In this document: positions 46,765-55,970 of the stretch, in pieces
How positions within the stretch are numbered: the first letter of the stretch is position 1
How the letters are laid out: every line of letters begins with the position of its first letter
Source of the DNA: VYFG01 sp965213885
GTDB lineage: Bacteria > Pseudomonadota > Gammaproteobacteria > Arenicellales > Poriferihabitantaceae
DNA length: 64,000 nucleotides
NCBI GenBank assembly: GCA_965213885.1
Contig: OZ243919.1
Location: forward strand, 124,001-188,000
Direction: 5' to 3'
The notes under the pieces: generated by a model
Seen by the model: only the letters and a program-made list of their open reading frames with translations
Told to the model about the DNA's origin: nothing
The model's database searches: none
Position numbers and translations under genes: made by a program

Positions 46765-49335
46765 ATGAGAATGGACAAGCTGACGGCCAAGTTCCAGTTG
46801 GCCCTGAGCGACGCCCAGAGTGCTGCGCTCGGACGCAGCCACGCGTTCATCGAGCCGGTGCATCTGATGCAGGCCATGCTGGACCAGGACGGCGGCAGCA
46901 TACGCCATCTGCTGACCGTCGCGGGCGTCAACGTCAACCGGTTGCGGTCCGCCATCGGCGAGACGCTGGACCGGATGCCCAGGGTCGAAGGCAACGAGGG
47001 CGAGATTCATGTGTCCAAGGACCTTGGCAAGCTGCTCAACGTGACCGACCAGTTGGCGCAGAAGCGTCAGGACCAGTACATTGCCAGCGAACTGTTTGTC
47101 CTTGCCGCACTGGGCGACAGGGGGGATCTCGGCAGACTGCTGCGCGACGCAGGGGCATCCAGGAACGGTGTCGAGAAGGCCATCGAGAACATGCGCGGCG
47201 GCCAGAGTGTGGACGATCCCAATGCCGAGGACCAGCGTCAGGCCCTGGAGAAATACACCATCGACATCACCGAGCGGGCAGAGCAGGGAAAGCTCGACCC
47301 GGTCATCGGGCGTGACGAGGAAATCCGCCGCTCCATCCAGGTTCTGCAGCGGCGCACCAAGAACAACCCGGTGCTGATCGGCGAGCCCGGCGTGGGGAAG
47401 ACTGCCATCATCGAGGGCCTGGCCCAGCGAATCGTCAACGGCGAGGTGCCCGAGGGCATGCGGGGGAAGCGGGTTCTGTCACTGGACATGGGCGCGCTGC
47501 TGGCCGGGGCGAAGTACCGGGGAGAATTCGAGGAACGCCTGAAGGCGGTGCTGAACGATCTCGCCAAGCAGGAAGGGCAGATCGTCCTGTTTATCGACGA
47601 ACTGCACACCATGGTGGGGGCCGGCAAGGCCGAAGGGGCGATGGATGCGGGCAACATGCTGAAGCCGGCCCTGGCACGGGGCGAACTGCACTGCGTCGGC
47701 GCCACCACCCTGGACGAGTACCGCAGGTATTTGGAAAAGGATGCCGCACTGGAGCGGCGATTCCAGAAGGTGCTGGTGGACGAGCCGACCGTGGAGGATG
47801 CCATCGCTATCCTGCGCGGGCTGAAGGAACGCTATGAGGTGCACCATGGCGTGGATATCACGGATCCCGCAATCGTTGCCGCGGCGACGCTGTCCCACCG
47901 TTACATCACCGACCGCAATCTTCCGGACAAGGCCATCGACCTGGTGGATGAGGCAGCGAGCCGCATCCGCATGGAAATCGACTCCAAGCCGGAGTCCATG
48001 GACCGGCTCGACCGCCGCATCATCCAGATCAAGATGGAAAGGGAGGCGCTGAAGAAGGAAAGCGACTCCGCCTCGAGGAAACGGCTGGAAGCGCTGGAAG
48101 AGGAAATCGGCAGGCTGGAGAAGGAGTACGCCGATCTCGAGGAAGTCTGGAATGCGGAAAAGGCCGCAGTGCAGGGCAGCCAGCAGATCAAGGAGGAACT
48201 GGACCGGATGCGCACGGAATTCGAGGGTGCGCGCCGGGCCGGGGACCTGCAGCGCATGTCCGAACTGCGCTATGGCCGGATTCCCGAACTGGAAAAGCAG
48301 CTGGCAAGCGCCGACGAGGCAAGCGAGAAGGAAACGGTTCTTCTGAGGAGTAACGTGACCGAGGACGAGATTGCGGAGGTGGTGTCCCGCTGGACCGGCA
48401 TCCCGGTGTCCAAGATGATGGAGGGTGAACGGGAAAAGCTGCTGTCCATGGAGGACAACCTGCACCGGCGCGTGATCGGCCAGGATGAGGCCATCCGGTC
48501 CGTTTCCAATGCGATCCGACGCTCCCGGGCGGGACTGTCGGACCCCGACCGCCCTTATGGTTCATTCCTGTTTCTCGGCCCCACCGGGGTCGGCAAGACC
48601 GAGCTGACCAAGGCCCTGGCGGAATTCCTGTTCGACACCGACGAGGCCATGGTGCGCATCGACATGTCCGAGTTCATGGAGAAGCATTCCGTGGCAAGGC
48701 TCATCGGGGCGCCCCCGGGATACGTGGGTTACGAGGAAGGCGGTTACCTGACCGAAGCCGTACGCCGCCGGCCCTATTCCGTGATCCTGCTGGATGAGGT
48801 GGAAAAGGCCCATTCCGACGTGTTCAATGTGCTCCTTCAGGTGCTGGACGACGGGCGCCTGACGGACGGGCAGGGCAGGACGGTGGACTTCCGCAACACC
48901 GTGATCGTGATGACCTCGAACCTGGGTTCGCAGATGATCCAGGAAATGGCGCCCGAGGGTGACTACGACAGGATGAAATCCGCTTTGATGGCGATCGTCG
49001 GCAGCCACTTCCGGCCCGAATTCCTCAACCGAATTGATGACATCACGGTGTTCCATCCGCTTCAGAAGGATCAGCTCAAGCGGATTGCCGCGATCCAGGC
49101 GGAATACCTCAGGCGGCGCCTCAGGGGCCGCGGGATCGAACTCGAACTTGCCGATGAAGCCCTGGAACGTCTCGCCGAGGCCGGTTTCGACCCGGTATAC
49201 GGTGCGCGGCCGCTGAAACGGGCGATCCAGCAGCAGGTGGAGAATCCGCTGGCGCAGGAGATCCTGTCCGGGGAGTTCGGGGAGGGAGACCGGATCCGGG
49301 TGCTGGTGGAGGACGGCCAGATCCTGTTCCGGTGA
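46765..49335 (+). CDS. clpB: ATP-dependent disaggregase ClpB
   Basis: An 856-residue Hsp104/ClpB ring ATPase that rescues aggregated proteins with DnaK. Order of parts: N-terminal domain (MRMDKLTAKFQLALSDAQSA), NBD1 with Walker A GEPGVGKT near 207 and the tyrosine loop KYRGEFEERL, the middle coiled-coil domain (about 410-525, Lys/Glu-rich), NBD2 with Walker A GPTGVGKT near 606, GYVGYEEGG and sensor motif, and the C-terminal VYGARPLKRAIQQ. The length is normal. Regulation by sigma-32 is suggested by the promoter just upstream. Confidence 0.98.
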   Translation: MRMDKLTAKFQLALSDAQSAALGRSHAFIEPVHLMQAMLDQDGGSIRHLLTVAGVNVNRLRSAIGETLDRMPRVEGNEGEIHVSKDLGKLLNVTDQLAQKRQDQYIASELFVLAALGDRGDLGRLLRDAGASRNGVEKAIENMRGGQSVDDPNAEDQRQALEKYTIDITERAEQGKLDPVIGRDEEIRRSIQVLQRRTKNNPVLIGEPGVGKTAIIEGLAQRIVNGEVPEGMRGKRVLSLDMGALLAGAKYRGEFEERLKAVLNDLAKQEGQIVLFIDELHTMVGAGKAEGAMDAGNMLKPALARGELHCVGATTLDEYRRYLEKDAALERRFQKVLVDEPTVEDAIAILRGLKERYEVHHGVDITDPAIVAAATLSHRYITDRNLPDKAIDLVDEAASRIRMEIDSKPESMDRLDRRIIQIKMEREALKKESDSASRKRLEALEEEIGRLEKEYADLEEVWNAEKAAVQGSQQIKEELDRMRTEFEGARRAGDLQRMSELRYGRIPELEKQLASADEASEKETVLLRSNVTEDEIAEVVSRWTGIPVSKMMEGEREKLLSMEDNLHRRVIGQDEAIRSVSNAIRRSRAGLSDPDRPYGSFLFLGPTGVGKTELTKALAEFLFDTDEAMVRIDMSEFMEKHSVARLIGAPPGYVGYEEGGYLTEAVRRRPYSVILLDEVEKAHSDVFNVLLQVLDDGRLTDGQGRTVDFRNTVIVMTSNLGSQMIQEMAPEGDYDRMKSALMAIVGSHFRPEFLNRIDDITVFHPLQKDQLKRIAAIQAEYLRRRLRGRGIELELADEALERLAEAGFDPVYGARPLKRAIQQQVENPLAQEILSGEFGEGDRIRVLVEDGQILFR

Positions 49336-49473
49336 CGTTTCCGGGGATTGTCCCTCCATGGGGCCCCGGCACCCCCGACCCGGTCCTCTACCAACCGTTT
49401 CGTTTGTCAATGTCTCCCGGGCAGGTCAGAATCGGCTTCCACCTCCCGGCACGAACCCGATCGGACGATCCTC

Positions 49474-50520
49474 ATGGAGTTCAGTATCCAGCTTTCCGCC
49501 TACTATCCGGATAAATCCTACGGTGGGGACCGGATTTACCGGGACATGATCGAGCAGGCGATCCTTGCGGACCAGCTGGGTTATGACGCGGTATCGCTGA
49601 CAGAGCACCACCTGATCAACATCCTGATGCTTCCGGCGCCCCTTCAGCTCGCGGTGAGAATCGCCGCTGAAACCCGGCACATTGGCATCATGACCAGCGT
49701 GGCGGTCCTGCCGCTGCATGACATGCGGATCTATGCAGGTGAAGTGGTCTGCGCCGATATATTGACAGAAGGCCGCCTGATGCTGGGCGTGGGGCGGGGT
49801 GCATTTGCCTACGAAATGGGCCGGCTGGGCGTTCCGCTGGAGACCAGCCGGGAGAAATTCGACGAGTCGCTGGATCTGTTGCGGCAACTCCTCGACGAGG
49901 AGGAGGTGGGATGGGATGGAAAGTACTACCGGTTCGAGCCGATCACCGTCATGCCCCGCCCGGTGCGGAGGATTCCGTTCATGATGGCGGTGATGACCCC
50001 GGAAGGCATCCGTTCCTGCGCGGGGAGGGGATTCCACATCCAGACCACCCCGCTGTCCGGCAGTCACCACATGATGCTGCAGCAGGTCGAGGCGTTCAAG
50101 ATAGGCAAGGCCGATCTGGGAGAGGCGGGCAGGGAACTGACCCTATCGCTGTCGCGGGTCGCATTCCTGGCGGTAGGCGAGGCTGACCGGATGCGGAAGG
50201 TGATGCAGGCCAACGAGTATTACAAGCGGTTCGACAACGTCTTCACCGGTCCGGGGATCGTGGACAGCGGCATGATCCGTCCCTTGCCACGCGAAATGTC
50301 CTTGTCGGAAACCGCCGAGAATCTGGCTATTGAAACCCCGTCGGCCATGGTCGACAAGCTGGGTCCCTATGCCGAGGCCGGCGTCGACCGGTTGATCATG
50401 AATTTGAATTTCGGCCTGTCCCAGACGGAAACCCTGGAATGTATCCAGCAATTTGCCGAAGAGGTGATGCCGCATTTCACCACCCCCAAGGTGGCTGGGA
50501 CGAAGCGGGTCACCGCCTGA
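49474..50520 (+). CDS. LLM-class flavin-dependent oxidoreductase (luciferase-like)
   Basis: A 348-residue TIM-barrel flavoprotein. The start MEFSIQLSAYYPDKSYGGDR, the segment LGYDAVSLTEHHLINIL and the FMN-binding LMLGVGRGAFAYEMGRLGVP are typical of the bacterial luciferase-like family, as is MTPEGIRSCAGRGFHIQTTP. Members oxidise diverse organic substrates with FMNH2 and O2 or use F420. The substrate is unknown. The ATG chosen fits family starts, and the 42 residues further upstream in frame look non-coding. It is followed by an alpha/beta hydrolase 37 bases on. Confidence 0.88.
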   Translation: MEFSIQLSAYYPDKSYGGDRIYRDMIEQAILADQLGYDAVSLTEHHLINILMLPAPLQLAVRIAAETRHIGIMTSVAVLPLHDMRIYAGEVVCADILTEGRLMLGVGRGAFAYEMGRLGVPLETSREKFDESLDLLRQLLDEEEVGWDGKYYRFEPITVMPRPVRRIPFMMAVMTPEGIRSCAGRGFHIQTTPLSGSHHMMLQQVEAFKIGKADLGEAGRELTLSLSRVAFLAVGEADRMRKVMQANEYYKRFDNVFTGPGIVDSGMIRPLPREMSLSETAENLAIETPSAMVDKLGPYAEAGVDRLIMNLNFGLSQTETLECIQQFAEEVMPHFTTPKVAGTKRVTA

Positions 50521-50557
50521 GCAGGGCCGCAATGACCGTCCGCGTAAATTCCGCCCG

Positions 50558-51340
50558 ATGATGCGCCGGACCACCGTGGAATGCGATTTCTCCCTGCACG
50601 GGGCAGGTCCGCCGCTGTTCCTGATTCATGGCATCGGTGCCGCCAGGGATGCCTGGCGGCTCATGGTGCCGATCCTGTCAAGGCATTTCACCCTGGTGAC
50701 CTACGATCTCAGGGGGCATGGGTCGTCCCCCCGGGCGACCGGGGCATTCGGCCTCGACGAACTGGTGCTGGACCTGGAGCGGCTGCGGGAGCGAACGGGG
50801 TTCGAGCGGGCCCATTTTGCCGGCCATTCCCTGGGCGGCATGATCGGGCCTGCCTATGCCAGGCGGTTTTCCGACCGGGTGATCTCCCTCGGCCTGCTGT
50901 CCACCGCTGCGGGGCGCACCGACGCAGACCGGCAAAAAGTCCTGGGCGTGGTGCGGGCGATGGAAGAGCAGGGAATTCCGCAAGTCCTGGACACCCTGGT
51001 CGACCGCTGGTTCACTGACGGGTTCATCGCCGCCAACCCGGAGCTTGTCCGGCGGCGTCTCAGGCAGGTGATCGAAACGGATCCGGCCGTGTTCCTCAAC
51101 GTGTTCCGCATCTACGCCGAAACGGAAATGATGCCCTGGTTGCACGAGGTCGGTGCACCCGCGCTGGTCATCACCGGGGAAAACGATGGCGGCTGCAACC
51201 CCCGGCTCAACCGCTGCATCGCCGAAACGCTGCCGGACGCGGAACTGGTGATTCTGCCGGGATACAAGCATGCCACACTGCTGGAGGCGCCAGGGCGGGT
51301 CAGCGAGCACCTGATCAGATTCATGGGCTCCAGGCAGTGA
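50558..51340 (+). CDS. Alpha/beta hydrolase (enol-lactonase/esterase-like)
   Basis: A 260-residue soluble hydrolase. The oxyanion segment LFLIHGIGAARDAW, the nucleophile elbow GHSLGG with Ser91, an acid Asp in TGENDGGCNP (about 210) and the His in GYKHATLLEAPG (about 236) make a full catalytic triad. It resembles 3-oxoadipate enol-lactonase and related ester/lactone hydrolases. The tandem arrangement after a flavin monooxygenase-like gene suggests that it opens a lactone or ester product, which is inference. Confidence 0.85.
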   Translation: MMRRTTVECDFSLHGAGPPLFLIHGIGAARDAWRLMVPILSRHFTLVTYDLRGHGSSPRATGAFGLDELVLDLERLRERTGFERAHFAGHSLGGMIGPAYARRFSDRVISLGLLSTAAGRTDADRQKVLGVVRAMEEQGIPQVLDTLVDRWFTDGFIAANPELVRRRLRQVIETDPAVFLNVFRIYAETEMMPWLHEVGAPALVITGENDGGCNPRLNRCIAETLPDAELVILPGYKHATLLEAPGRVSEHLIRFMGSRQ

Positions 51341-51415
51341 GCGCCGGACAGGAATGCTGACGCGGGAAGTGAAGGTGCCCGACTGTGTGCCGCGGTGCAT
51401 CCGGACACCGCTGCC

Positions 51416-52204
51416 TCATTCCTGCCGTTCCCGGGCGGTGGACAGCTGTTGGTGATCCCCGGCAGCAGCGGCTGCCAGCAGCATCGCATCCGCTCCGGCC
51501 AGCACCAGTTGGTGTCCGTTCCCAAAGAGCCGTCCGGCGGTCCAGTCCGCAAACGTGATGCATCCGAGGGCGGTGCCCGCCGCCAGCGTGCGCGACTCGA
51601 TGCGCGCAAAGGCCTCGGTGAACGCCGCCGATGAAAATTCACCCACCTGGCCGAGGGAGGCGGACAGGTCCGCGGGGCCGATAAAGACCATGTCGACGCC
51701 ATCCGTGGCAGCGATGGCATCAATGTCGCTGGCCGCCCCGGCGGACTCCACCTGGATGATCAGCAGAAAATCCTCCCGCATGGCGCGGAGGTAGTCCGGC
51801 ACCCGGTCGCCGGAATAGTCTGTGGCGCGGATGTATCCCGGAGCCGCCCCGCGGTCGCCTTCCGGGCCATAGCTGCAATGCGCCACGACCTCGCGCGCAT
51901 GGGACGCATCCCGGATGTTCGGCACCATGATGCCGGCAGGACCGGTATCCAGCGTACGCTTGATGTCCACCGCGTCGGCGGAGCTTGAGCGGATGACCGG
52001 TGTGCTGCCGCCGGCCTGGACCGCCTGCATCAGGGAAATCGCCGAGAGGTAGTCCGACGCCGTATGTTCAAGGTCGATCATCAGCACGTCATAGCCGGCC
52101 TGTGCCATGATCTGGGCCGCGATCGGGCTTGAGAGGGACAACCAGCCGCCGGTCAGCCGATCGCCCCGGAGAATGCGTTTCTTGAGAGAAGTCATGGGTT
52201 CCAT
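51416..52204 (-). CDS. HpcH/HpaI-family class II aldolase
   Basis: A 262-residue pyruvate-type aldolase. Conserved parts are GGWLSLSSPIAAQIMAQAGYD, MIDLEHTASD (metal-proximal acid and catalytic His), an Arg in TPVIRSSSAD, MVPNIRDA, and the metal ligands Glu in IIQVESAGAA and Asp in FIGPADLSASLG. Such enzymes reversibly cleave 4-hydroxy-2-oxo acids to pyruvate and an aldehyde. It is convergent with the alpha/beta hydrolase gene and divergent from the racemase-superfamily gene. Confidence 0.9.
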   Translation of the reverse strand: MEPMTSLKKRILRGDRLTGGWLSLSSPIAAQIMAQAGYDVLMIDLEHTASDYLSAISLMQAVQAGGSTPVIRSSSADAVDIKRTLDTGPAGIMVPNIRDASHAREVVAHCSYGPEGDRGAAPGYIRATDYSGDRVPDYLRAMREDFLLIIQVESAGAASDIDAIAATDGVDMVFIGPADLSASLGQVGEFSSAAFTEAFARIESRTLAAGTALGCITFADWTAGRLFGNGHQLVLAGADAMLLAAAAAGDHQQLSTARERQE

Positions 52205-52566
52205 CGCTGAATCAGTTTCCCGCGGATCGGGATAGGGGGGGCGGGCGCGCCATCATACCGGCGGGCCGGGCGGGGGTAAAGCCGTTGCTGCCGTTGCCGG
52301 GGCATGGATGACGGCAGGCAAAGGGTTTCCTGCGCTTCGCGATTCCCGCAGCCCCGGCCGCATGGGCCGGCAGGTGTCCGATGCCGGTCCCGGCACCGAT
52401 CACACCGGTTGCCGCCCGACCCGACGGATGAGGCATGCGGCTCCGCCCCTGCTTCAAACGGGGCGGATTCTGTCGCATTTGCCGGCTGTGAACCGGAGGT
52501 GAAATTGTTATCGTTGGGGCCTTCGAATCCACGCTGCGGCCATTGCCGAAGGAACTCCCTGTTTCG
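52205..52566. other. Divergent intergenic region
   Basis: The 362 bases hold the promoters of the aldolase (minus) and the racemase-superfamily gene (plus). The end near 52495-52520 is locally AT-richer. No repeat or clear promoter pair was recognised. Confidence 0.3.
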
Positions 52567-53385
52567 ATGAAACCCGATCGCTGGAAAGACCCGAAGAACA
52601 GGCTGTTCACCTACCAGGTGGGATTCACCTCTCCACCCCATGATTTCGATGCCGCTCCCACCGATTTCCTGCGCATCAGTGCGGACAACGTGGGGGTGCA
52701 CGGCCGCATGCTGCACGTTCCGGACTACACCCACGAACTGTCCCAGCGCGTGGACAATTTCCACCTGCTGGAGGAATTCGTCCATTGCATGTCCAACAAC
52801 GGGGTGGATGTCTGTGGTCAGGTGGGCACGAACTGGGTGCACTGCCAGGGAACCACTCCGGGAGAAATCGACGGAATCTGCCGGCGGATCGGCGACCGGT
52901 ACGAAACGCCGTTCCACATGGCGGGTTACTGCGTGGTGGAGGCGCTTCGCGACATGGGCGCCCGGCGGGTCTCGCTGAACTCGGTGTATTACTGGCCCGA
53001 CTGGCGGGACGGCTATGCGCGTTTCCTGAGGGAGGCCGGATTCGACCTGGCGTACGTGGGCAATTTCGTTGACCAGGGATTCTTCACCACCCAGCAGGAA
53101 TGCAACGACTGCACCTGGATATTCGACGGATCGCTGGTGGAGCGATCCATGGCCCATGTCATGGACCAGGCGCCGGATGTCGATGCCGTCGTGGTCAACG
53201 GCATGCCCAATTTCCGTCGCGCCGATGGGGTTCCCCAGCGGATCGTTTCCCTCGACCGGGACCTGGAAGGCGCCATGGGAAAGCCCATCGTGTCGTCGGA
53301 CACGGCGCTTTACTGGCGGATCTTCAAATCCCTGGGCACGGCGCCCGTGGGCAGCCACGGCCGACTGCTGTCCTCCCTGCAGTAA
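52567..53385 (+). CDS. Divergent Asp/Glu racemase superfamily protein (maleate isomerase/arylmalonate decarboxylase-like)
   Basis: A 272-residue protein that follows the two-domain pattern of the Asp/Glu racemase superfamily, with an N-terminal FLRISADNVGVHGRML resembling maleate isomerase-type proteins. The two usual Cys motifs (CTSG/CTN) are replaced: the first region reads CGQVGTNWVHCQGTT and the second VVVNGMPNFRRAD. The Cys chemistry may be altered or lost. It heads a plus-strand run with two sulfotransferase-like genes. The function is unknown. The second Met in the frame is taken as start because MKPDRWKDPKNRLF reads like a true N-terminus. Confidence 0.6.
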   Translation: MKPDRWKDPKNRLFTYQVGFTSPPHDFDAAPTDFLRISADNVGVHGRMLHVPDYTHELSQRVDNFHLLEEFVHCMSNNGVDVCGQVGTNWVHCQGTTPGEIDGICRRIGDRYETPFHMAGYCVVEALRDMGARRVSLNSVYYWPDWRDGYARFLREAGFDLAYVGNFVDQGFFTTQQECNDCTWIFDGSLVERSMAHVMDQAPDVDAVVVNGMPNFRRADGVPQRIVSLDRDLEGAMGKPIVSSDTALYWRIFKSLGTAPVGSHGRLLSSLQ

Positions 53386-53390
53386 TTCCC

Positions 53391-54131
53391 GTGGGAAGGA
53401 TCCTGGCGCTCTGGGCCGTTCCGAGGTCCACGTCCACAGCGTTCGAGTGGATGATGCGCATGCGCCGCGACATGACCTGCTTTCATGAGCCGTTCGGCGA
53501 AGCCTGGTACAGGGGTGAGGATGCGCGCTGGCCGCGCAGGAGTCCCGACTGCCGGCCCGTGGCGGGGCTGAGTTTCGCCGGCGTCTGGCAGGAACTCAAG
53601 ACCGCGGCGGCAAGCGGACCGGTGTTTTCCAAGGATTTCGCTCATTACGTGTCCCACCTCTGGGACGACGATTTCCTGGCTCGATTCAACCACAGTTTCC
53701 TCATTCGGGATCCTGCCAAGGTGGTCACGTCGATGTACCGCTACTGGCCCGAGTTCCTGCTGGAAGAAACCGGGTTCAGTGAGCAGCGTGCACTCTTCGA
53801 CCGTCTTTGCGACCGTGACGGCAGTCCCCCGGCGGTGATCGACAGCGACGATCTGCTGGAAAATCCCCGGAGCATGGTGGAGGCCTATTGCGGCACCGTG
53901 GGGATACCGTTCATCGAGGACGCCCTGTCCTGGGAGCCGGGTGATCGCGCCGAGGTGAGCTGGTACGACGGCGGGTCCTGGCATGCGAACCTGCGTGAAT
54001 CCGACGGACTGAAGCCCCAGCCGCGCCGTGCCGTTGACATTTCCGACGCCCCGGACCGGATTCGCGCAATCCATGATGCCGTGTTGCCGCACTATGTGCA
54101 CCTGCATTCGTTTCGACTGTCGCCGGGCTGA
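53391..54131 (+). CDS. Sulfotransferase-family protein, paralogue 1
   Basis: A 246-residue soluble P-loop-like protein. The N-terminal ILALWAVPRSTSTAFEWMM contains the 5'-phosphosulfate-binding type loop PRSTSTAFE. The second conserved block FLIRDPAKVVTSMYRYWPEF corresponds to the 3'-phosphate-binding strand (RDP..v.S). The GTG start is six bases after the previous stop. The same architecture is repeated in the next gene. Proteins of this bacterial subfamily are annotated as sulfotransferases but few have known substrates. Confidence 0.8.
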   Translation: MGRILALWAVPRSTSTAFEWMMRMRRDMTCFHEPFGEAWYRGEDARWPRRSPDCRPVAGLSFAGVWQELKTAAASGPVFSKDFAHYVSHLWDDDFLARFNHSFLIRDPAKVVTSMYRYWPEFLLEETGFSEQRALFDRLCDRDGSPPAVIDSDDLLENPRSMVEAYCGTVGIPFIEDALSWEPGDRAEVSWYDGGSWHANLRESDGLKPQPRRAVDISDAPDRIRAIHDAVLPHYVHLHSFRLSPG

Positions 54132-54137
54132 TCCAAA

Positions 54138-54905
54138 ATGCCGTCCCCGAACCGAATTCTCGTACTGTGGGCCACGCCCCGTTCCACTTCCACGGCCTTC
54201 GAATGGGCCATGGGAAATCGTGGTGACATGACCTGTTTCCACGAGCCCTACAATGAAGCGTACTACCAGGGCGAGGACCGGCGGAACGACCGCTATTTCA
54301 TCGCCGATCCCGGGCTCACCGCCAGGGCCGGCCTCAGCATCAGGTCCGTGCACCGGCATCTCCTTGAACTCGCCGGCCATCAACGTGTGTTCGTGAAGGA
54401 TTTCGCCTATTCCGTCATGCACATGGCCGATGACGCGTTTCTGGACGGGATTCAGCATACCTTTCTGATCCGTGATCCGGAGCAGGTGATTACCTCCATG
54501 CATGCAAAGTGGCCGGATATTTCCCTCGGTGAGATCGGTTTCGAGGATCTGCACACCCTCTACCGTCGCGTGGCCGACAGGGAGGGAGCACCTCCCCCGT
54601 TGCTGGATTCCGACGAGCTGCTGGACAATCCCGAGGGCGGCATGCGGGCGTATTGCGAGGCGGTGGGGGTTCCGTATGTCCCGTCGACCACCCGGTGGGA
54701 AGGCCGCAAGGAGGAGAATCGGGAAAGGGCACCGACCTGGAATCCGCACGCATACGGTTTCCATGACCGGCTGAGGGCGAGCACCGGGCTCGCCCGGCAG
54801 AAGCGGGACTATCCCCCGCTGTCCTCCAGCCGGGACATGGTGCGGCTGCATGCAGCCTGCAAGCCGCATTACGACGCGCTGTACGAGGTGCGTCTGCGCT
54901 TCTGA
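54138..54905 (+). CDS. Sulfotransferase-family protein, paralogue 2
   Basis: A 255-residue paralogue of the upstream gene, six bases after it. It shares ILVLWATPRSTSTAFEWAM, GDMTCFHEP, VFVKDFAY and FLIRDPEQVITSMHAKWPD, then LLDSDELLDNP against IDSDDLLENP. It has a longer insert around GRKEENRERAPTW. The pair is a tandem duplication that has diverged, so the two proteins may form a heterodimer or act on related substrates. No PAPS-synthesis gene is nearby. Confidence 0.82.
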   Translation: MPSPNRILVLWATPRSTSTAFEWAMGNRGDMTCFHEPYNEAYYQGEDRRNDRYFIADPGLTARAGLSIRSVHRHLLELAGHQRVFVKDFAYSVMHMADDAFLDGIQHTFLIRDPEQVITSMHAKWPDISLGEIGFEDLHTLYRRVADREGAPPPLLDSDELLDNPEGGMRAYCEAVGVPYVPSTTRWEGRKEENRERAPTWNPHAYGFHDRLRASTGLARQKRDYPPLSSSRDMVRLHAACKPHYDALYEVRLRF

Positions 54906-54968
54906 TTGACCCAAGGCGCATGCACGGGCAAGTTACGGGCAACGCAGATTGCTGATCCGTTGAATGGT

Positions 54969-55865
54969 GTGAACGTGCCGCCGAACCATGACGACAACCG
55001 GCAGGGAATTCTCCTGATCGTGTCGGGCCTGGCCATCGCCGCATTGACCGGTGCGGTCATGAAGCTGCTGGCCGACGGCATGAGCGTATTCCAGATCACC
55101 TGGTTCCGGTTTCTGGGTTTCGCGATCATGATGCTGCCGGTGGTGGCCTGGCGCTTCGGCCGGGCCGCTTTCCGGCCGGCCCGGCCGAAAATGCAGATTC
55201 TGCGCGGATTCACCATGGCCGCCGCCACTGTGGCATTTGTCACCGGAGCCCGTACCGTGGACTACGCCGATGCCATCGCCATTCTGTACGCCTATCCGTT
55301 TCTGCTCACCCTGTTGGCGGTATGGTTTCTGGGCGAGCGTGTCCGCTGGGAGGGATGGGCCGGTATTTTCGGCGGATTCACCGGGGTGCTTCTGATCATG
55401 CGGCCGGACTTCTCCGGCATGGACGCGGGGGTCCTGTACGTGTTCCTGTGCGCCCTCATTGTCAGCATCCAGATGACCCTGAACCGGAAGCTGGGCGCGT
55501 ATTCGCATCCGCTGATCACGTCTTTCTGGGGTGCGGTGGGGGCCACCCTGTTGCTGAGCCCGGTCATGGGCGGTGTCTGGCAGGCGGCGGATTCGAGGGA
55601 GACGATGCTGATCCTGCTGATGGTGGCCAGCGGGGGGGTCAGCCAGACCCTGATCGTGTTCGCGTTCGCCAGGACCGAGGCGTCCACCCTGGCGCCATTC
55701 ACGTATTTCGAGATCGTCGCGGCCGTGGTGATCGGCTATGCCGTTTTCGGCACGATGCCCGGGGTGGTGTCGTGGACCGGCATCGCATTGATATTCGCCT
55801 GCGGTGTCCTGGTGGCGCGATCGCTTTCCCATCCGGCAACGCCCAGGAGACAGCCCAAGATCTGA
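54969..55865 (+). CDS. EamA/DMT-family transporter
   Basis: An integral membrane protein of about 298 residues with ten predicted helices in two EamA repeats. Repeat one begins LLIVSGLAIAALTGAVMKLL and has FRFLGFAIMMLPVV and DAIAILYAYPFLLTLLAV. Repeat two begins VLYVFLCALIVSIQMTLNRK and has LAPFTYFEIVAAVVIGYAVF. Such proteins export metabolites. The start is uncertain: the frame is open to a TTG at 54906, and two GTG codons precede the first helix. It follows the sulfotransferase genes and may export a product. Confidence 0.85.
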   Translation: MNVPPNHDDNRQGILLIVSGLAIAALTGAVMKLLADGMSVFQITWFRFLGFAIMMLPVVAWRFGRAAFRPARPKMQILRGFTMAAATVAFVTGARTVDYADAIAILYAYPFLLTLLAVWFLGERVRWEGWAGIFGGFTGVLLIMRPDFSGMDAGVLYVFLCALIVSIQMTLNRKLGAYSHPLITSFWGAVGATLLLSPVMGGVWQAADSRETMLILLMVASGGVSQTLIVFAFARTEASTLAPFTYFEIVAAVVIGYAVFGTMPGVVSWTGIALIFACGVLVARSLSHPATPRRQPKI

Positions 55866-55970
55866 GATGTCCGGTCATGTATCGGTGCCCGTCATGGGAA
55901 TGCGGGCCGGCAACACCGGACAGATGCCCTTGCCGGAGGGTCGTGGGCGCGGGAAAGGTGCAGTGCCCGC

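Noticed and set aside
53310..54914. A 534-residue minus-strand frame
   Set aside because: Antisense to both sulfotransferase-like genes, whose motifs are clear on the plus strand.
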